64,000 nt of DNA from Dysidea avara (Eukaryota > Porifera > Demospongiae > Dictyoceratida > Dysideidae). The position numbers and the translations under genes were made by a program. This document shows positions 1 through 10,296 of this stretch, one piece after another. The stretch is taken from NCBI RefSeq assembly GCF_963678975.1, contig NC_089279.1:34105297-34169296 (forward strand). Reading direction: 5' to 3'. The number at the start of each line of letters is the position of its first letter. The first letter of the stretch is position 1. Below the pieces are notes generated by a model. The model made no database searches, was not told where the DNA came from, and worked only from the letters and a program-made list of their open reading frames with translations.

Positions 1-205
1 GCACTGAAGGTCTGACAGCAACATGTGCTGCAGCCTTAGGATTACCTAACCTAATTTCAGGGACTTAGACCTACTGACTTGACTTACTGACTGATAAGGT
101 GTAATAGAAAAGGGGCCAAAGTAAGGAAAAAAATCCCTCCAACCCCAGGATTCGAACTGCAGGTCACCCAATGTCTAGTCGGGGCCACACTCAGTCTTCC
201 TGCAG
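1..205 (-). mobile_element. tRNA-derived SINE (family B), 3' end cut by window edge
   Basis: Read on the minus strand, the sequence shows a tRNA-like head with a B-box-like GTTCGAATCC near 145-155. The body ends in CAGACCTTCAGTGC at the window edge. Its 3' part (1-68) recurs almost identically at 266-333, so two SINE copies lie head to tail. The same tail occurs at about 48610-48690. SINE assignment rests on the B box plus the shared tail; no functional tRNA fold is claimed. Confidence 0.55.
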
Positions 206-340
206 GAGGGATGGATTTTCTTCCTTAAACTTAAAGTATTCATTATTAGCACTTTACAGTGACCTGCACTGAAGGTCTGACAGCAACATGTGCTGCAGCC
301 TTAGGATTACCTAACCTAATTTCAGGGACTTATGAACACT
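206..340 (-). mobile_element. SINE family B, 3' portion only
   Basis: This is the second copy of the family B body and tail. Bases 266-333 match 1-68 nearly perfectly, and the tail runs into a short AT-rich stretch (TAATAATGAAT on the minus strand). The tRNA-like head is missing or beyond recognition, as expected for 5' truncation. Confidence 0.5.
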
Positions 341-388
341 CACCAGATGGTATGATATTGAGCTAGTCATACTTGCCACAAGACATAT

Positions 389-530
389 GCTGCCTAGGTC
401 CAGTCATGGATTTTTTCTCCTTCCTCCACCTTTTCAAACACACTTTATGTAACAACTTTAAACAGGCTGTAGGACCAGGTGTCCTACAGACCTTCAGCAC
501 TTATGCTGTAAAGTCTTAATAAATAAACAA
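389..530 (+). mobile_element. SINE family A, 5'-truncated
   Basis: The segment begins at CTGCCTAGGTCCAGTCATGG and ends in CTTCAGCACTTATGCTG plus an A-rich tail. The same body is found at 655-838 and 8795-8968 on the same strand. This copy lacks the tRNA-like head seen in the other two. Confidence 0.65.
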
Positions 531-654
531 ATATCCATTTGGTTCCACATGGGGTACTTTGAGATAATAAGTCACTCTCTAGAGTTCCTTGGATACATAT
601 ACATGAAATTGACAAGGAGAAAACATCCTGACCACTTGCCTGACTCCTGTTAAG

Positions 655-838
655 CGTTCGAGTGTTAATTGGATAGCTGCAGGTTCAAGGCTACCTAGGT
701 CTGGTCATGAATTTTATCTCCTTTCTCCACCTTTTCAAACACACTTTCTGTAACAACTTTAAACAGGCTTAAGACCAAGTGTCCTACAGACCTTCAGCAC
801 TTGTGCTGTAATGTCTTAATAAAAAAATAAAATAAAAA
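655..838 (+). mobile_element. SINE family A, near full length
   Basis: A tRNA-like head with GGTTCAAGG (B-box-like) is followed by the body ACCTAGGTCTGGTCATGAAT, a conserved CTTCAGCACTTGTGCTG hairpin and an A-rich tail. Three copies in this window share the order head, body, hairpin and tail. This is typical of a Pol III-transcribed SINE mobilised by LINE machinery. Confidence 0.65.
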
Positions 839-1184
839 CACTGACAAGGATATAATTATAAGTTAAACGTTCAGTGTTTGTGCATTTATATCAGCCGAGA
901 CCATACACAAAAAGAATCATATGCAGATTTTCCAAGGGTGCATGGACTATAAGAGAATATTACACAGTAGATACGTATGTCATGCTGCAAGGCTTAAAGG
1001 TATGTAATATGACAAGGCTCCAAAAATCAACTTGTCTGGACAAATTAGTTCACCTTTTCTACAAACTATAATGCATAATAAAACACATATTACATATAAA
1101 TTATTTGTATCTAAAGTGAAGCTTTTTTTAATATTGCAGTGTTTGTAAAAAATACAAAACAATTATATTGTCTATATTGAATTC
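839..1184. other. AT-rich gap, no gene seen
   Basis: No convincing exon or repeat was seen. On the minus strand this is the 3' flank of the Death-domain exon and may hold its 3' UTR. Short ORFs on both strands have no recognisable content. Confidence 0.4.
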
Positions 1185-1412
1185 TTATCTTGATACTATA
1201 TCTTTCACTGCTTCGATTGCACTATTGTGGTTGTACTGCTCTAAAGCACAGATAAGTTTGCAGTAACAAGGAGAGCTATCAGCATCCAACCACTTGGAAC
1301 ACACTTTAAAATATCTGTCTTCAATGCTTCTTTGGTTAACTGAAATGATTTCAACTATTCTGGGATTTAACATCTCCATCCCTATTTCTCTCCAAAAACA
1401 ACACAAGTTATA
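1185..1412 (-). CDS. Terminal exon: second half of a Death domain
   Basis: The exon starts after a good acceptor (CTGCAG, AG at 1414-1413) and ends at a TAA (1187-1185). The peptide contains WREIGMEML, a central NPRIVEII helix, SKWLDAD and CKLICALEQY. This matches helices 2 to 6 of the Death-domain fold, with the hallmark Trp-Leu-Asp stretch. Helix 1 must come from an upstream exon that I did not find. Death domains mediate homotypic assembly in death and NF-kB signalling. The position downstream of ZU5/UPA exons on the same strand fits the ZU5-UPA-Death order of PIDD1 and UNC5. It could instead belong to a separate gene. Domain identity is fairly sure; linkage is inferred. Confidence 0.72.
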   Translation of the reverse strand, partial: YNLCCFWREIGMEMLNPRIVEIISVNQRSIEDRYFKVCSKWLDADSSPCYCKLICALEQYNHNSAIEAVKDIVSR

Positions 1413-2854
1413 CTGCAGTTGTACAAGTATCCTAAGAGAAGGCTTTTTGCAGTATTCATCTGTGGAAATACGTATACATGTATATATAACCTAAAATTTA
1501 AAAAAAAATTTAACCATGTAATTTGTACAGTCAAACTTTCAAACAGGAAGTATTAGAAACACTGTAATATGCCAGTATACAAATTTTTTACATTTGAGTA
1601 TAATATAGATCTCACAGATAAAAAAGCAATGTGAAGAAATCAAGCCCATAGCCTTATTCTGACTGCATGTCAGTTAACAGAAAAAATTTCATAAGAACTG
1701 GTTGGGGATCACTTTGAGGATATTTATGGACTTAGTTATGCCTAACTATAGTACTGACAGGAGAAGTGCATGAGGTTGTTTTTTAGTGATATTTTTGGGC
1801 AGGAAAGTCCAAACCTTTACGATCCCTATACTATACAGTACTATACTCAGTATACTGTACTGTGTGATATACGTAACAGAAGAATATAGGCAGACATCCT
1901 GCCTACGTCCTTTCCAATCATGAGTGTCAGAGTAAAAGGTGTAAGTTGTAAGACTCAGTCCTAATGCTGCCGAAGGCAGGGGGCCTGGGGGCACGCTCTC
2001 CCAGGAAATGTTTTGTAACTTTTACATTTTGAGATGCTATTTGGAGGCAATTTTGGGCTGCAATAAGGTGCTACATACTAGTTAGCTACCTAAAAATGTT
2101 GAACGTTATGCATATGGACACTGACAAAAAGGCACCTTGCTTAACTCTTAGATATCATTTGAGTTTATTAATTAGGAGTATATGTTTCCAAAGTAGCTAC
2201 AAACAGAAACAAAGTCAAATAACAGTAATTATTTTAGAGGTGCTTAATATGGACAAAGTGCGTGGACATGAAGCTGTTCTGGGTGAAAGACAGTGTTGTT
2301 TCAATCAATTGTTGTCAAGTATTGCATGTTCACTACCTTTAGTTTTGGCTTCATCCAGTTTAAAAGTTTTTCTTTTATTTTAGCTAAAACGTGGTGAGGC
2401 TCTGACCTTACTGATCGCACCTAGTGTGTCTGACTGTGTAAAGCTATTGAGTTTCTATTTAGATGTATAGAGTAAAGGACTATATTTTATCAAGTGAAGC
2501 ATAGCGACATCCTGAGAGGTGGACGGTCTAACTTAAATAACTGACAAAAGAATATAACCCATACAAGACACCACATAACAGTAAAACACTGCTAGTAAAG
2601 CTAACCTATAGCCTGTGAAGCAGCTTGTATGTGTACTGGAAAGAACATAACCAAGTGGAGTCAGTGGACCATCACAAGAAACATGGGTACATTTTTGAGC
2701 AATAATAGTTGCGTTGCATCTACTGTTTATAACAATCTTTCATATTTTATTCCACTCAAGGCTAAATAGTGGGTACTGGGTACAGTTTCTTTCTGCCAAA
2801 GCTTGCACACACACAGCATTAAACCAACATTACACCAAGTTAAAGAAACCTCAC
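1413..2854. other. Presumed intron, no exon identified
   Basis: This lies between the terminal Death-domain exon and upstream exons on the minus strand. The missing first helix of the Death domain should be encoded here or further upstream, but no clear exon was found. Bases 1790-1880 resemble the dispersed 'GATCCCTA...TACAGTACTAT' repeat family seen at 3230, 27940 and 30490. A short palindromic CCTGGGGGCACGCTCTCCCAGG lies near 1984-2005. Confidence 0.35.
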
Positions 2855-2887
2855 CTATGTGTTTGATATCAATTGAAGCAGCTGATT
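2855..2887 (-). CDS. Possible 33-nt linker exon (weak)
   Basis: On the minus strand GTGTCAG precedes an open stretch of 33 nt that ends at a consensus donor (ATAG then GTGAGG). It would enter and leave in phase 1, which matches the donor phase of the 4036-4255 exon. However, it does not fit directly to the phase-0 Death-domain exon, so at least one more exon would be needed. It may be a chance match. Confidence 0.2.
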   Translation of the reverse strand, partial: NQLLQLISNT

Positions 2888-2944
2888 CTGACACCTGTGT
2901 ATTTCCTAAAATGCCAACATAAAAAGAATCATATACAGACTAAT

Positions 2945-3440
2945 ACAGCTAAACCTCTCTATTTTGGTCACCATTGGGGTACTTTCCTGACTTTATTCAG
3001 CAAGTGACACTTTGCATATACAATTACAACCATGCCAACCACATGTTTGTGCCTGATCAAATATGCAACTCGTAAATTTGCATACAGCTTAATACAGCTA
3101 AAATTGCTGATAGGATCTGCCATTTGTGGTTCTAAGGACAGTCTGTTATGCAGTTTGATCCTTGTTGCCTTCCCTTGATAGTAAAATGCAAAAAATTTTA
3201 GGTGCTTATGGTTAGATTTTGTTGTGCTGCTGATACACAGCCAGGAATCATACAGTACGATAGTACTGTATAGTAGGGACCACAAAGGAGTATAGGCATG
3301 GCCCACAAAATAACATCACTCAAAAACCAGCCTCAATTTTCCCTGACGATGATGAGGCAGTATTGGTTAGATACCCAAACAAGCTTTCAGATTGACCCAA
3401 AACGCTTTCAACAAGTTGCTATGGATTTTTTTAAATTTAT
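2945..3440. repeat. Dispersed repeat family 'TACAGTACGATAGT', copy 1
   Basis: Bases 3235-3440 match 30490-30519 plus 31099-31260, including the conserved GGGACCACAAAGGAGTAT and GAGGCAGTATTGGTTAG blocks. Related pieces lie at 27790-27990 and 42380-42580. ORFs on either strand here are repeat shadows. No terminal repeats could be fixed. Confidence 0.55.
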
Positions 3441-4035
3441 TTAACGGAATTGAAATTCACAAGAATTTGAAATATACTGATCATAAGGATGAGTGGAACA
3501 GTACTATAGGACAGTAGTCAGTAAGCAACAGATTTAGAATGGCTGTTGCTGTTGTTTGTCACTATCATGAAACAAGCTGCTGATTAAAGTCCCCTTTGTC
3601 CTGTATACACGACAAGTTGGGCTAAATTCTCATACTGGTTTGTAAAGCATGCACTTACATGATATACTCATTTGAAACCCTGCAATTCTTTGAACTTTAA
3701 ATTTCTGACTCTGAAATTCAGATTTTGCATCTTGTGCAAAAATTTATGATCCTACTATACATCCAGTACATTTACAATGCTATACAAGTACTGTATCGTA
3801 TACTGGGAAAGTAAGTATATGTATATAGGGGGTTGCAAGGGTTTAGTAGTGTATAAACATGGTTTGTCAAACTTGGCCCCTTCATACACACACTTAGTTA
3901 AATACAATGTGTCTAACTTTTCATTGTTAAACCAAGAGTTCATTATATAAAGTACTCTTAGTAGTTGTACCAATATTTTGCACTGCAAATAACTCTACTT
4001 TCCAATAATATTACACTAATAATGATCTAACCAAC

Positions 4036-4255
4036 CTGCACCAATGTGGAAGCAAAAGTCACCTATGTGACCATCTTCTTTGTTTATATGATTATGCTTA
4101 ATCTTGACTGTAATATTCATTGTAAGACTTCTACTTGATGACTGTCTTGTACATTCCAATGCAAATCTTGGAGGATACACATCTAAAAGTTCCATTTCTT
4201 CCAACAAATCAATTTTATTCTTGTATATTTGAAAATTAAACTGGTCGTATACAAT
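4036..4255 (-). CDS. Internal exon, UPA-like region after ZU5
   Basis: The acceptor TTTACAG (AG 4257-4256) opens a phase-0 exon of 73 codons plus one base. It closes at a weaker donor, GCAG then GTTGGT. The peptide includes LLEEMELLDVYPPRFALEC, and the PPRF-L block is, from memory, a recurring feature after the ZU5 domain in sponge ZU5/Death proteins. The exon enters in phase 0, exactly as the 11122-11271 exon leaves. Joining them implies a 6.9 kb intron that holds the satellite and several transposons. It probably contributes the UPA part of a ZU5-UPA-Death protein. No independent start or stop is visible. Confidence 0.62.
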
Positions 4256-4306
4256 CTGTAAATAAGTACAGCATCAATTTCATGCAGTTACTCTTTAATT
4301 AATTAA

Positions 4307-4795
4307 CCCTTTGGCCCCTATGTTAATAAAAAAAGTGTTCCGTTAAACGCGAAAGCCAATATATTGGCTTTTGTTACACGCATGCATTCAAATGCACATA
4401 TCTTGTAAACGAAATATCCTATGAATATACGGTTTGGACCACCCTACTCTGTGGTTAATGGGTAATACCTAAGCTTTATCCGAACATTGTAGCACGATCG
4501 AGTGTGAAGTAAGGCCAATATGCATTTTAAAGAATTTTTGGCCATTTTTAAGACAATAATTGCTACGATACTACCTGTCATAAAGGAGAGACGGAATAAA
4601 GAAGGTTAGTAAAAGTTATATGATGTTGTAGATCTATCCTTCGTGAGTAGTTTAACACAAACCACGAAGGAATAGGTTGTTCCTACATGGAGTAACAGGA
4701 GCCCAAATTTATATGTCAAAACGTGTATTTTTGTAAAATAAATTTCGTTTTTTTTGAGAACCAAAGCCAAAATATTGGCTTTAGGTGCCAAAGGG
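4307..4795. mobile_element. piggyBac-type MITE with TTAA target duplication
   Basis: TTAA (4303-4306) is followed by CCCTTTGGCCCC. The other end reads GGTGCCAAAGGG followed by TTAA (4796-4799). Terminal CCC plus a TTAA duplication is diagnostic of piggyBac-like elements. At 489 bp with no ORF it is non-autonomous. Both ends carry a subterminal palindromic AAGCCAA-TATT-TTGGCTT motif (about 4352-4370 and 4764-4781), a plausible transposase-binding site. Confidence 0.8.
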
Positions 4796-4799
4796 TTAA

Positions 4800-5610
4800 G
4801 GAGCATTAGTAACATCAAGACACACAGTAGTGTGTCGTGCAGCCCAAGAAGCCGGCGTGTAACACCCGTGAGTATATTGACAGGAAGAAAGAAAATGCAA
4901 TTTTCACACCTCCGTAGCTCTGTACTGCCTTGATGAAACAAGACGATTTTTGCTGTGGACACTCCCTCCACCTTCAGCACTCCACATTCCACATTTGAGC
5001 GAAATCGCTTCAAGCGTTCCCGAGATATGCGACTTCAAAAATTGGCTTAGTTTCTTCGTTTTTTTTTCTTCTTATTTTTCTTCCTCTTTTCGCACACTTT
5101 ATACAAAAACTGCTATAAAACGCGAACGCCATATCCGATCGCCTTGAAATTTGGCACACAGAAGGGGGGTATAAAGGCGCATCCCTGTACCAACTTTGGC
5201 TGAAATACGATAAACAGGCAAAGAGATATGAGTGATTATTCACAAAAAATAACACCAATATGTTGTCACGCCTACAGGGTAAACCGCGTATGGGAAGAAG
5301 CTGAAAATCGGTGGGTGAATAGGTTAACTATTGAACCTCAAACCTTTTGTGGTTTGAAAGAAATCGAGCTAAAAACCAGGAAGATACAACGAAAAAACCA
5401 ACAGTGTGTAACAATTATGCAATCGAGATTAGCTAATAAAAAACGACTGCTTGCCACGCCTACCAGGTAAACCGCTTGGGGTAATGCTTTGAAAATCGTT
5501 GTACAGATGGAGTTATCATCTTTAAAAGGCTCTTCAATGGTGTAGAAGAATCAGACTTAAAGCCACGGAGTTATAACACGAAATCCAACTTGGTGTAGCA
5601 AGTGCGAGAT
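4800..5610 (+). repeat. Dispersed repeat family 'TGTGTCGTGC', copy 1 (longest)
   Basis: Ordered blocks AGTGTGTCGTGC, TTTGCTGTGGA, ATTTGAG, GAGATATGC and TTGTCACGCCTACAGGG recur in the same order at 29110-29730 and, truncated, at 30005-30260. All three copies are on the plus strand. ORFs in this interval (for example 5228-5470) are not conserved between copies, so I call it non-coding. The 3' end runs into a CTCTAATAGAG module. Confidence 0.6.
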
Positions 5611-5672
5611 CAAGATACTCTAATAGAGCAGTCATCCTAATAGAGCAGTCATCCTAATAGAGCAGTCACCCG
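5611..5672 (+). repeat. CTCTAATAGAG/GCAGTCA module, three units
   Basis: The sequence GATACTCTAATAGAGCAGTC is followed by two partial copies (CCTAATAGAGCAGTCA). The core CTCTA-A-TAGAG is an 11-bp odd palindrome. The same module, usually led by GATCGAGATA, occurs at about 14 places in this window. Confidence 0.75.
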
Positions 5673-8112
5673 AAGAGAATTCAAAAGATCAGTTAGAAAC
5701 AAATAACCTGTATAGAGATCAGCTACAAACAAGTCACCCTGTAGAGAGATCAGCCACAAACAATTCACCCTGTAGAGAGATCAGCTAGAAGAAGTTACCT
5801 TGTAAGGAATTCATGCAACTATAGAAAGAGATAATTCAGCTAGAAGAAATCACCTTGTAGAGTTCAGCTACAAAGAAACCATAATTTAGAGAGTTCAGCT
5901 ACAAACAAATCGCCCTGTAGAGAGATCAGCTAGAAGAAGTCACCTTGTAGAGAGTTCAGCTACAAAGAAACCACCATGTAGGGAGTTCAGCTAGAAGAAG
6001 TTACCTTGTAGAGAGTTCAGTTACAAAGAAACCACCATGTAGAAAGTTCAGCTACAAACTAGTGACCTTGTGGAGACATCAGCTAGAAGAAGCTACCTTG
6101 TAGAGAGTTCAGCTACAAAGAAACCATCACGCGGAGAGCTCAGCTGCAAACAAATCACCTGTACAGAATTCAGCTACAAACAAATCACCCTGTAGAAAGA
6201 TCAGCTAGAAGAAGTCACCTTGTAGAGAGTTCAGCTACAAAGAAACCACCATGTAGGGAGTTCAGCTAGAAGAAGTTACCTTGTAGAGAGTTCAGCTACG
6301 AAGAAACCATAATGAAGAGAGTTCAGCTGCAAACAAATCTCCCTGTAGAGAGTTTAGTTAGAAGAAGTTACCTTGTAGAGAGTTCAGCTACAAAGAAACC
6401 ATTCTGTAAAGAGCTCAGCTGCAAACAAATCACCTGTACAGAATTCAGCTACAAACAAATCACCCTGTAGAGAGATCAGCTAGAAGAAGTTACCTTGTAG
6501 AGAGTTCAGCTACAAATTTAAAGAAAACATCATGTGGAGAGTTCAGCTGCAAACAAATCACCTGTAGAGAGTTCAGCTACAAAGAAACCACCATGTAGGG
6601 AGTTCAGCTAGAAGAAGTTACCTTGTAGAGAGTTCAGCTACAAAGAAACCATCATGAAGAGAGTTCAGCTGCAAAGAAATCTCCCTGTAGAGAGTTCAGT
6701 TAGAAGAAGTTACCTTGTAGAGAGTTCAGCTACAAAGAAACCATCATGAAGAGAGTTCAGCTACAAACAAATCACCCTGTAGAGAGATCAGCTAGAAGAA
6801 GTCACCTTGTAGAGAGTTCAGCTACAAAGAAACTACCATATAGAGTTCAGATGCAAACAAATCACCCTGTAGAAAAATCAGCTACAAACAAATCACCCTG
6901 TAGAAAGATCAGCTAGAAGAAGTCACCTTGTAGAGAGTTCAGCTACAAAGAAACCATCATGAAGAGAGTTTAGCTGCAAACAAATCTCCCTGTAGAGAGT
7001 TCAGTTAGAAGAAGTTACCATGTAGAGAGTTCAGCTACAAAGAAACCATTCTGTAAAGAGCTCAGCTGCAAACAAATCACCTGTATAGAATTCAGCTACA
7101 AACAAATCACCCTGTAGAGAGATCAACTAAAAGAAATTACCTTGTAGAGAGTTCAGCTACAATGAAACCACCATGTAGAGAGTTCAGCTAGAAGAAATTA
7201 CCTTGTAGAGAGTTCAGCTACAAAGAAACCATCATGAAGAGAGTTCAGCTACAAACAAATCACCCTGTAGAGAGATCAGCTAGAAGAAGTCACCTTGTAG
7301 AGAGTTCAGCTACAAAGAAACTACCATATAGAGTTCAGATGCAAACAAATCACCCTGTAGAAAAATCAGCTACAAACAAATCACCCTGTAGAAAGATCAG
7401 CTAGAAGAAGTCACCTTGTAGAGAGTTCAGCTACAAAGAAACCATCATAAAGAGAGTTTAGCTGCAAACAAATCTCCCTGTAGAGAGTTCAGTTAGAAGA
7501 AGTTACCATGTAGAGAGTTCAGCTACAAAGAAACCATTCTGTAAAGAGCTCAGCTGCAAACAAATCACCTGTATAGAATTCAGCTACAAACAAATCACCC
7601 TGTAGAGAGATCAACTAAAAGAAATTACCTTGTAGAGAGTTCAGCTACAATGAAACCACCATGTAGAGAGTTCAGCTAGAAGAAATTACCTTGTAGAGAG
7701 TTCAGCTACAAAGAAACCATCATCTAGATAGTTCAGCTGCAAACAAATCACCTGTAGAGAGTTCAGCTACAAACAAATCTCCCTGTAGAGAGATCAGCTA
7801 GAAGAAATTACCTTGTAGAGAGTTCAGCTACAGTAAAAAGAAACCACCATGTAGAGAGTTCAGCTGCAAAGAAATCACCCTGTAGAAAATTCTGCCACAA
7901 ACAAATTGCCCTGTAGAAAGATCAGTTAGAAGTAGTTATCTTGTAGAGAGTTCAGCTACAAAGAAACCACCATGTAGAGAGTTAAGCTAGAAGAAATTAC
8001 CTTGTAGAGAGTTCAGCTACAAAGAAACTATCATCTAGATAGTTCAGCTGCAAACAAATCACCTGTAGAGAGTTCAGCTACAAACAAATCTCCCTGTAGA
8101 GAGATCAGTTAT
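5673..8112 (+). repeat. Satellite array, 30-bp units with a 488-bp higher-order duplication
   Basis: About 80 units of roughly 30 bp are built on GTAGAGAGTTCAGCTACAAA. Three alternating subtypes are visible: ...AGAAACCATCAT, ...AGAAGAAGTTACCTT and ...CAAACAAATCACCCT. A block starting near 6738 is repeated at about 7226 with a spacing of 488 bp (for example AACTACCATA at 6831 and 7319), so a 16-unit block was duplicated in tandem. There is no long ORF on either strand. It is probably intronic to the ZU5/Death gene. The array resumes at 8971-9215 after two insertions. Confidence 0.92.
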
Positions 8113-8784
8113 AGTTCTCCTTACCATAAACTTCCGAAATTTTGTCACGATTCTTAAAAATCATAACTCAGTAATGGAAAATGATATTACCATTAAATTT
8201 GAAACTATGACACAAAATTAGATATTAATTTTGAGAACCTTTTTGCAAAGTGTTTGCAAGGAGACATTGATATTTGAGCTTGAAACTCTCTGATTTTCAT
8301 GAAAAATGTAACAGTTCAAATGAAAAATGTAGCATTCTACATTTACAAGATTTAATGTGCTCACCTATGGTAAAGTAAAGAAAATACAGAGCATTTTTTT
8401 GATTGCTACTTTTAAATGATTTATGTGAACAATTATGTGACAAACCCAAAAAGCGTATGTACTACCATATACTTGTAGGGACTAAAATTCTTTTGTGTGG
8501 AGCAGAATCCATATTGCAATGTAGAAAACATTACAGAGCAATTTTAGCTTAGCGTATTTGCTTGTGCATATATTACTCAATCTCTGCAGGCATGCGGAAA
8601 TTCTTGCTTCAAAATTTTATGAAATTAATTTAAAATATGTGGTAATCTAAGCTAATTGGCTTGATTTTTGTTTAATAATTCATATATAGCAACATAAAAG
8701 TTTATGAGGTGGTTAGGATTTGCTATTGTAAAGTTAAAAAAAAAATTTTTTTTAATACTTCGGAAGTTTATGGTAAGGAGAACT
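8113..8784. mobile_element. TIR element inserted in the satellite
   Basis: AGTTCTCCTTACCATAAACT opens the element and its exact reverse complement closes it, giving TIRs of about 26 bp. The 672-bp body is AT-rich with no ORF, so it is a MITE-size non-autonomous element. Satellite units are present on both sides, which shows it inserted into the array. The target duplication is unclear, possibly a TA dinucleotide. Confidence 0.8.
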
Positions 8785-8970
8785 GTAGAAGAACGTAAAT
8801 CGGATGGCTGCAGGTTCGAGGCTACCTAGGTCCAGTCATGGATTTTTTCTCCTTTCTCCAACTTTTCAAACACACCTTAAGTAGTTAAAGTCTAAGTAGC
8901 TAAAGTCTTTGAGCAGGCTGTAGGATCAGGTGTCCTACAGACCTTCAGCACTTGTGCTGTAAAGCATTAA
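8785..8970 (+). mobile_element. SINE family A inserted in the satellite
   Basis: A head with GGTTCGAGGCT is followed by the family A body and the CTTCAGCACTTGTGCTG hairpin. An A-rich tail leads straight back into satellite sequence (AGAAGTTACCTTG). An AGAAG-type sequence on both sides could be a target duplication, but the satellite itself contains it. Confidence 0.7.
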
Positions 8971-9215
8971 TAAAAAATAAAAGAAGTTACCTTGTAGAGA
9001 GTTCAGCTATAAAGAAACCATTCTGTAAAGAGCTCAGCAGCAAAAAAAATCACCTGTACAGAATCCAGCTACAAATAAATCACCCTGTAGAGAGAACAGC
9101 TAGAAGAAGTTACCTTGTTGATAGTTCAGCTACAAACAAATCACCCTGTAGGGAGATCAGCTAGAAGAAGTTGTCTTGAAGAGTGTTCAGTTACACAGAA
9201 ACCACCATGGACAGT
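8971..9215 (+). repeat. Satellite array, continuation
   Basis: About eight further 30-bp units of the 5673-8112 array (GTAGAGAGTTCAGCT and variants), more diverged at the distal end. The ORF at 8952-9164 is a by-product of the repeat. Confidence 0.85.
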
Positions 9216-9397
9216 TCTGTAATAAATATATGTATTATATATATAATTTGTACATTTACTGATAAAATCAGAAATATTTAAAGTACATCTGCTTCATCTT
9301 TTCTTCTTCCTGTGGTAAAGAAAAAAAGATAGGTTAAAAAAAGTCCCAAAGCAGGCCATAGGCCGGCTTTGGGGTATACAAATACAAAAAGAAGTGA

Positions 9398-9730
9398 AAT
9401 CTAATCCAAAACAGCCAAGCTGTAAAAAAAGTGTGCGGCCCTCAAAAAGGCTATGGTGAAAAAAGATGTGAAATCCAAGGTGGCGGCCAAGAAATGGCTG
9501 TGATGGTAGGTTAATGGCAAAAATTTTAATAACGACATTTCAGGTGAATTTTGTGCCAATTGACCAAGCGGCACCAAAATTCACCTGAATTGTTGTTATT
9601 AAAATTTTTACCATTAACCTACCATCACAGCCATTTCTTGGCCGCCACCTTGGATTTCACATCTTTTTTCACCATAGCCTTTTTGAGGGCCGCACACTTT
9701 TTTTACAGTTTGGCTGTTTTGGATTAGATT
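9398..9730. mobile_element. Foldback element, two ~160-bp arms
   Basis: Bases 9398-9559 and 9570-9730 are inverted copies with only a few mismatches and a loop of about 10 bp around 9565. Terminal sequence is AATCTAATCC/GGATTAGATT. The unit AACAGCCAAGCTGT also occurs at 30393-30407 in another repeat, so it belongs to a dispersed family. Transcripts would form a long hairpin. Confidence 0.85.
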
Positions 9731-9866
9731 ATTATTAACTTATTAGCAAAGGATCGTCAATGGTTTCATTTGAAATTGTATGTAACTCTACTGCTTTATC
9801 TTCCAAGGCAATTTGGTGGTTAAAATTAAACTTTTTGCAATCTTAACGATGAGACAAGTCTGTCAT

Positions 9867-10288
9867 TAGGCACCGGCCGATTATGCCAGCATAATTTAAA
9901 GCATAATAGGTGACCAAAAGCATCAAGCATAATGCCAGCATAATAGGGACGATGTTTGAAAATTCAATTATATTGCGCAATACGCACGCCTGATCATGAA
10001 AGAAAGCAAATATTCACTGCCAATAGTATTATTAGTGCATTTCATATTTAAAAACGCGTAATATAACATATTAAATCGTTTCTTTGTTGGTTATTCACAC
10101 TTTGCAGAAATATGATCGAGATACTCTAATAGAGCAGTCAGGAAAGGCTGATATATTTTAATAAAACAGTCAGTTCTAGAGCATAATCTTGATTTTGAAA
10201 GCATAATTTTGAGCATAATAGGCTTAATTATTGAGCAATGCTCAAAAGCAGAATAGGTAAAATTTTGGGCATAATAGGCCGGTGCCTA
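9867..10288. mobile_element. hAT-like non-autonomous element, 8-bp duplication TCTGTCAT
   Basis: TCTGTCAT at 9859-9866 and again at 10289-10296 flanks a 422-bp unit. The unit starts TAGGCACCGGCC and ends GGCCGGTGCCTA. An 8-bp duplication with TAGG-type TIRs points to hAT. The interior is filled with GCATAAT/ATTATGC motifs and one CTCTAATAGAG module at 10115-10140. The same terminal family brackets 45731-48178. Confidence 0.8.
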
Positions 10289-10296
10289 TCTGTCAT

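Noticed and set aside
2855..2887. Confident linker exon of the ZU5/Death gene
   Set aside because: Splice sites look good, but its phase cannot connect to the Death-domain exon without another exon. It is listed only as a weak feature.
5673..9215. CRISPR-like array
   Set aside because: The units are contiguous diverged tandem repeats without unique spacers, and the setting is an animal intron with SINE and TIR insertions.
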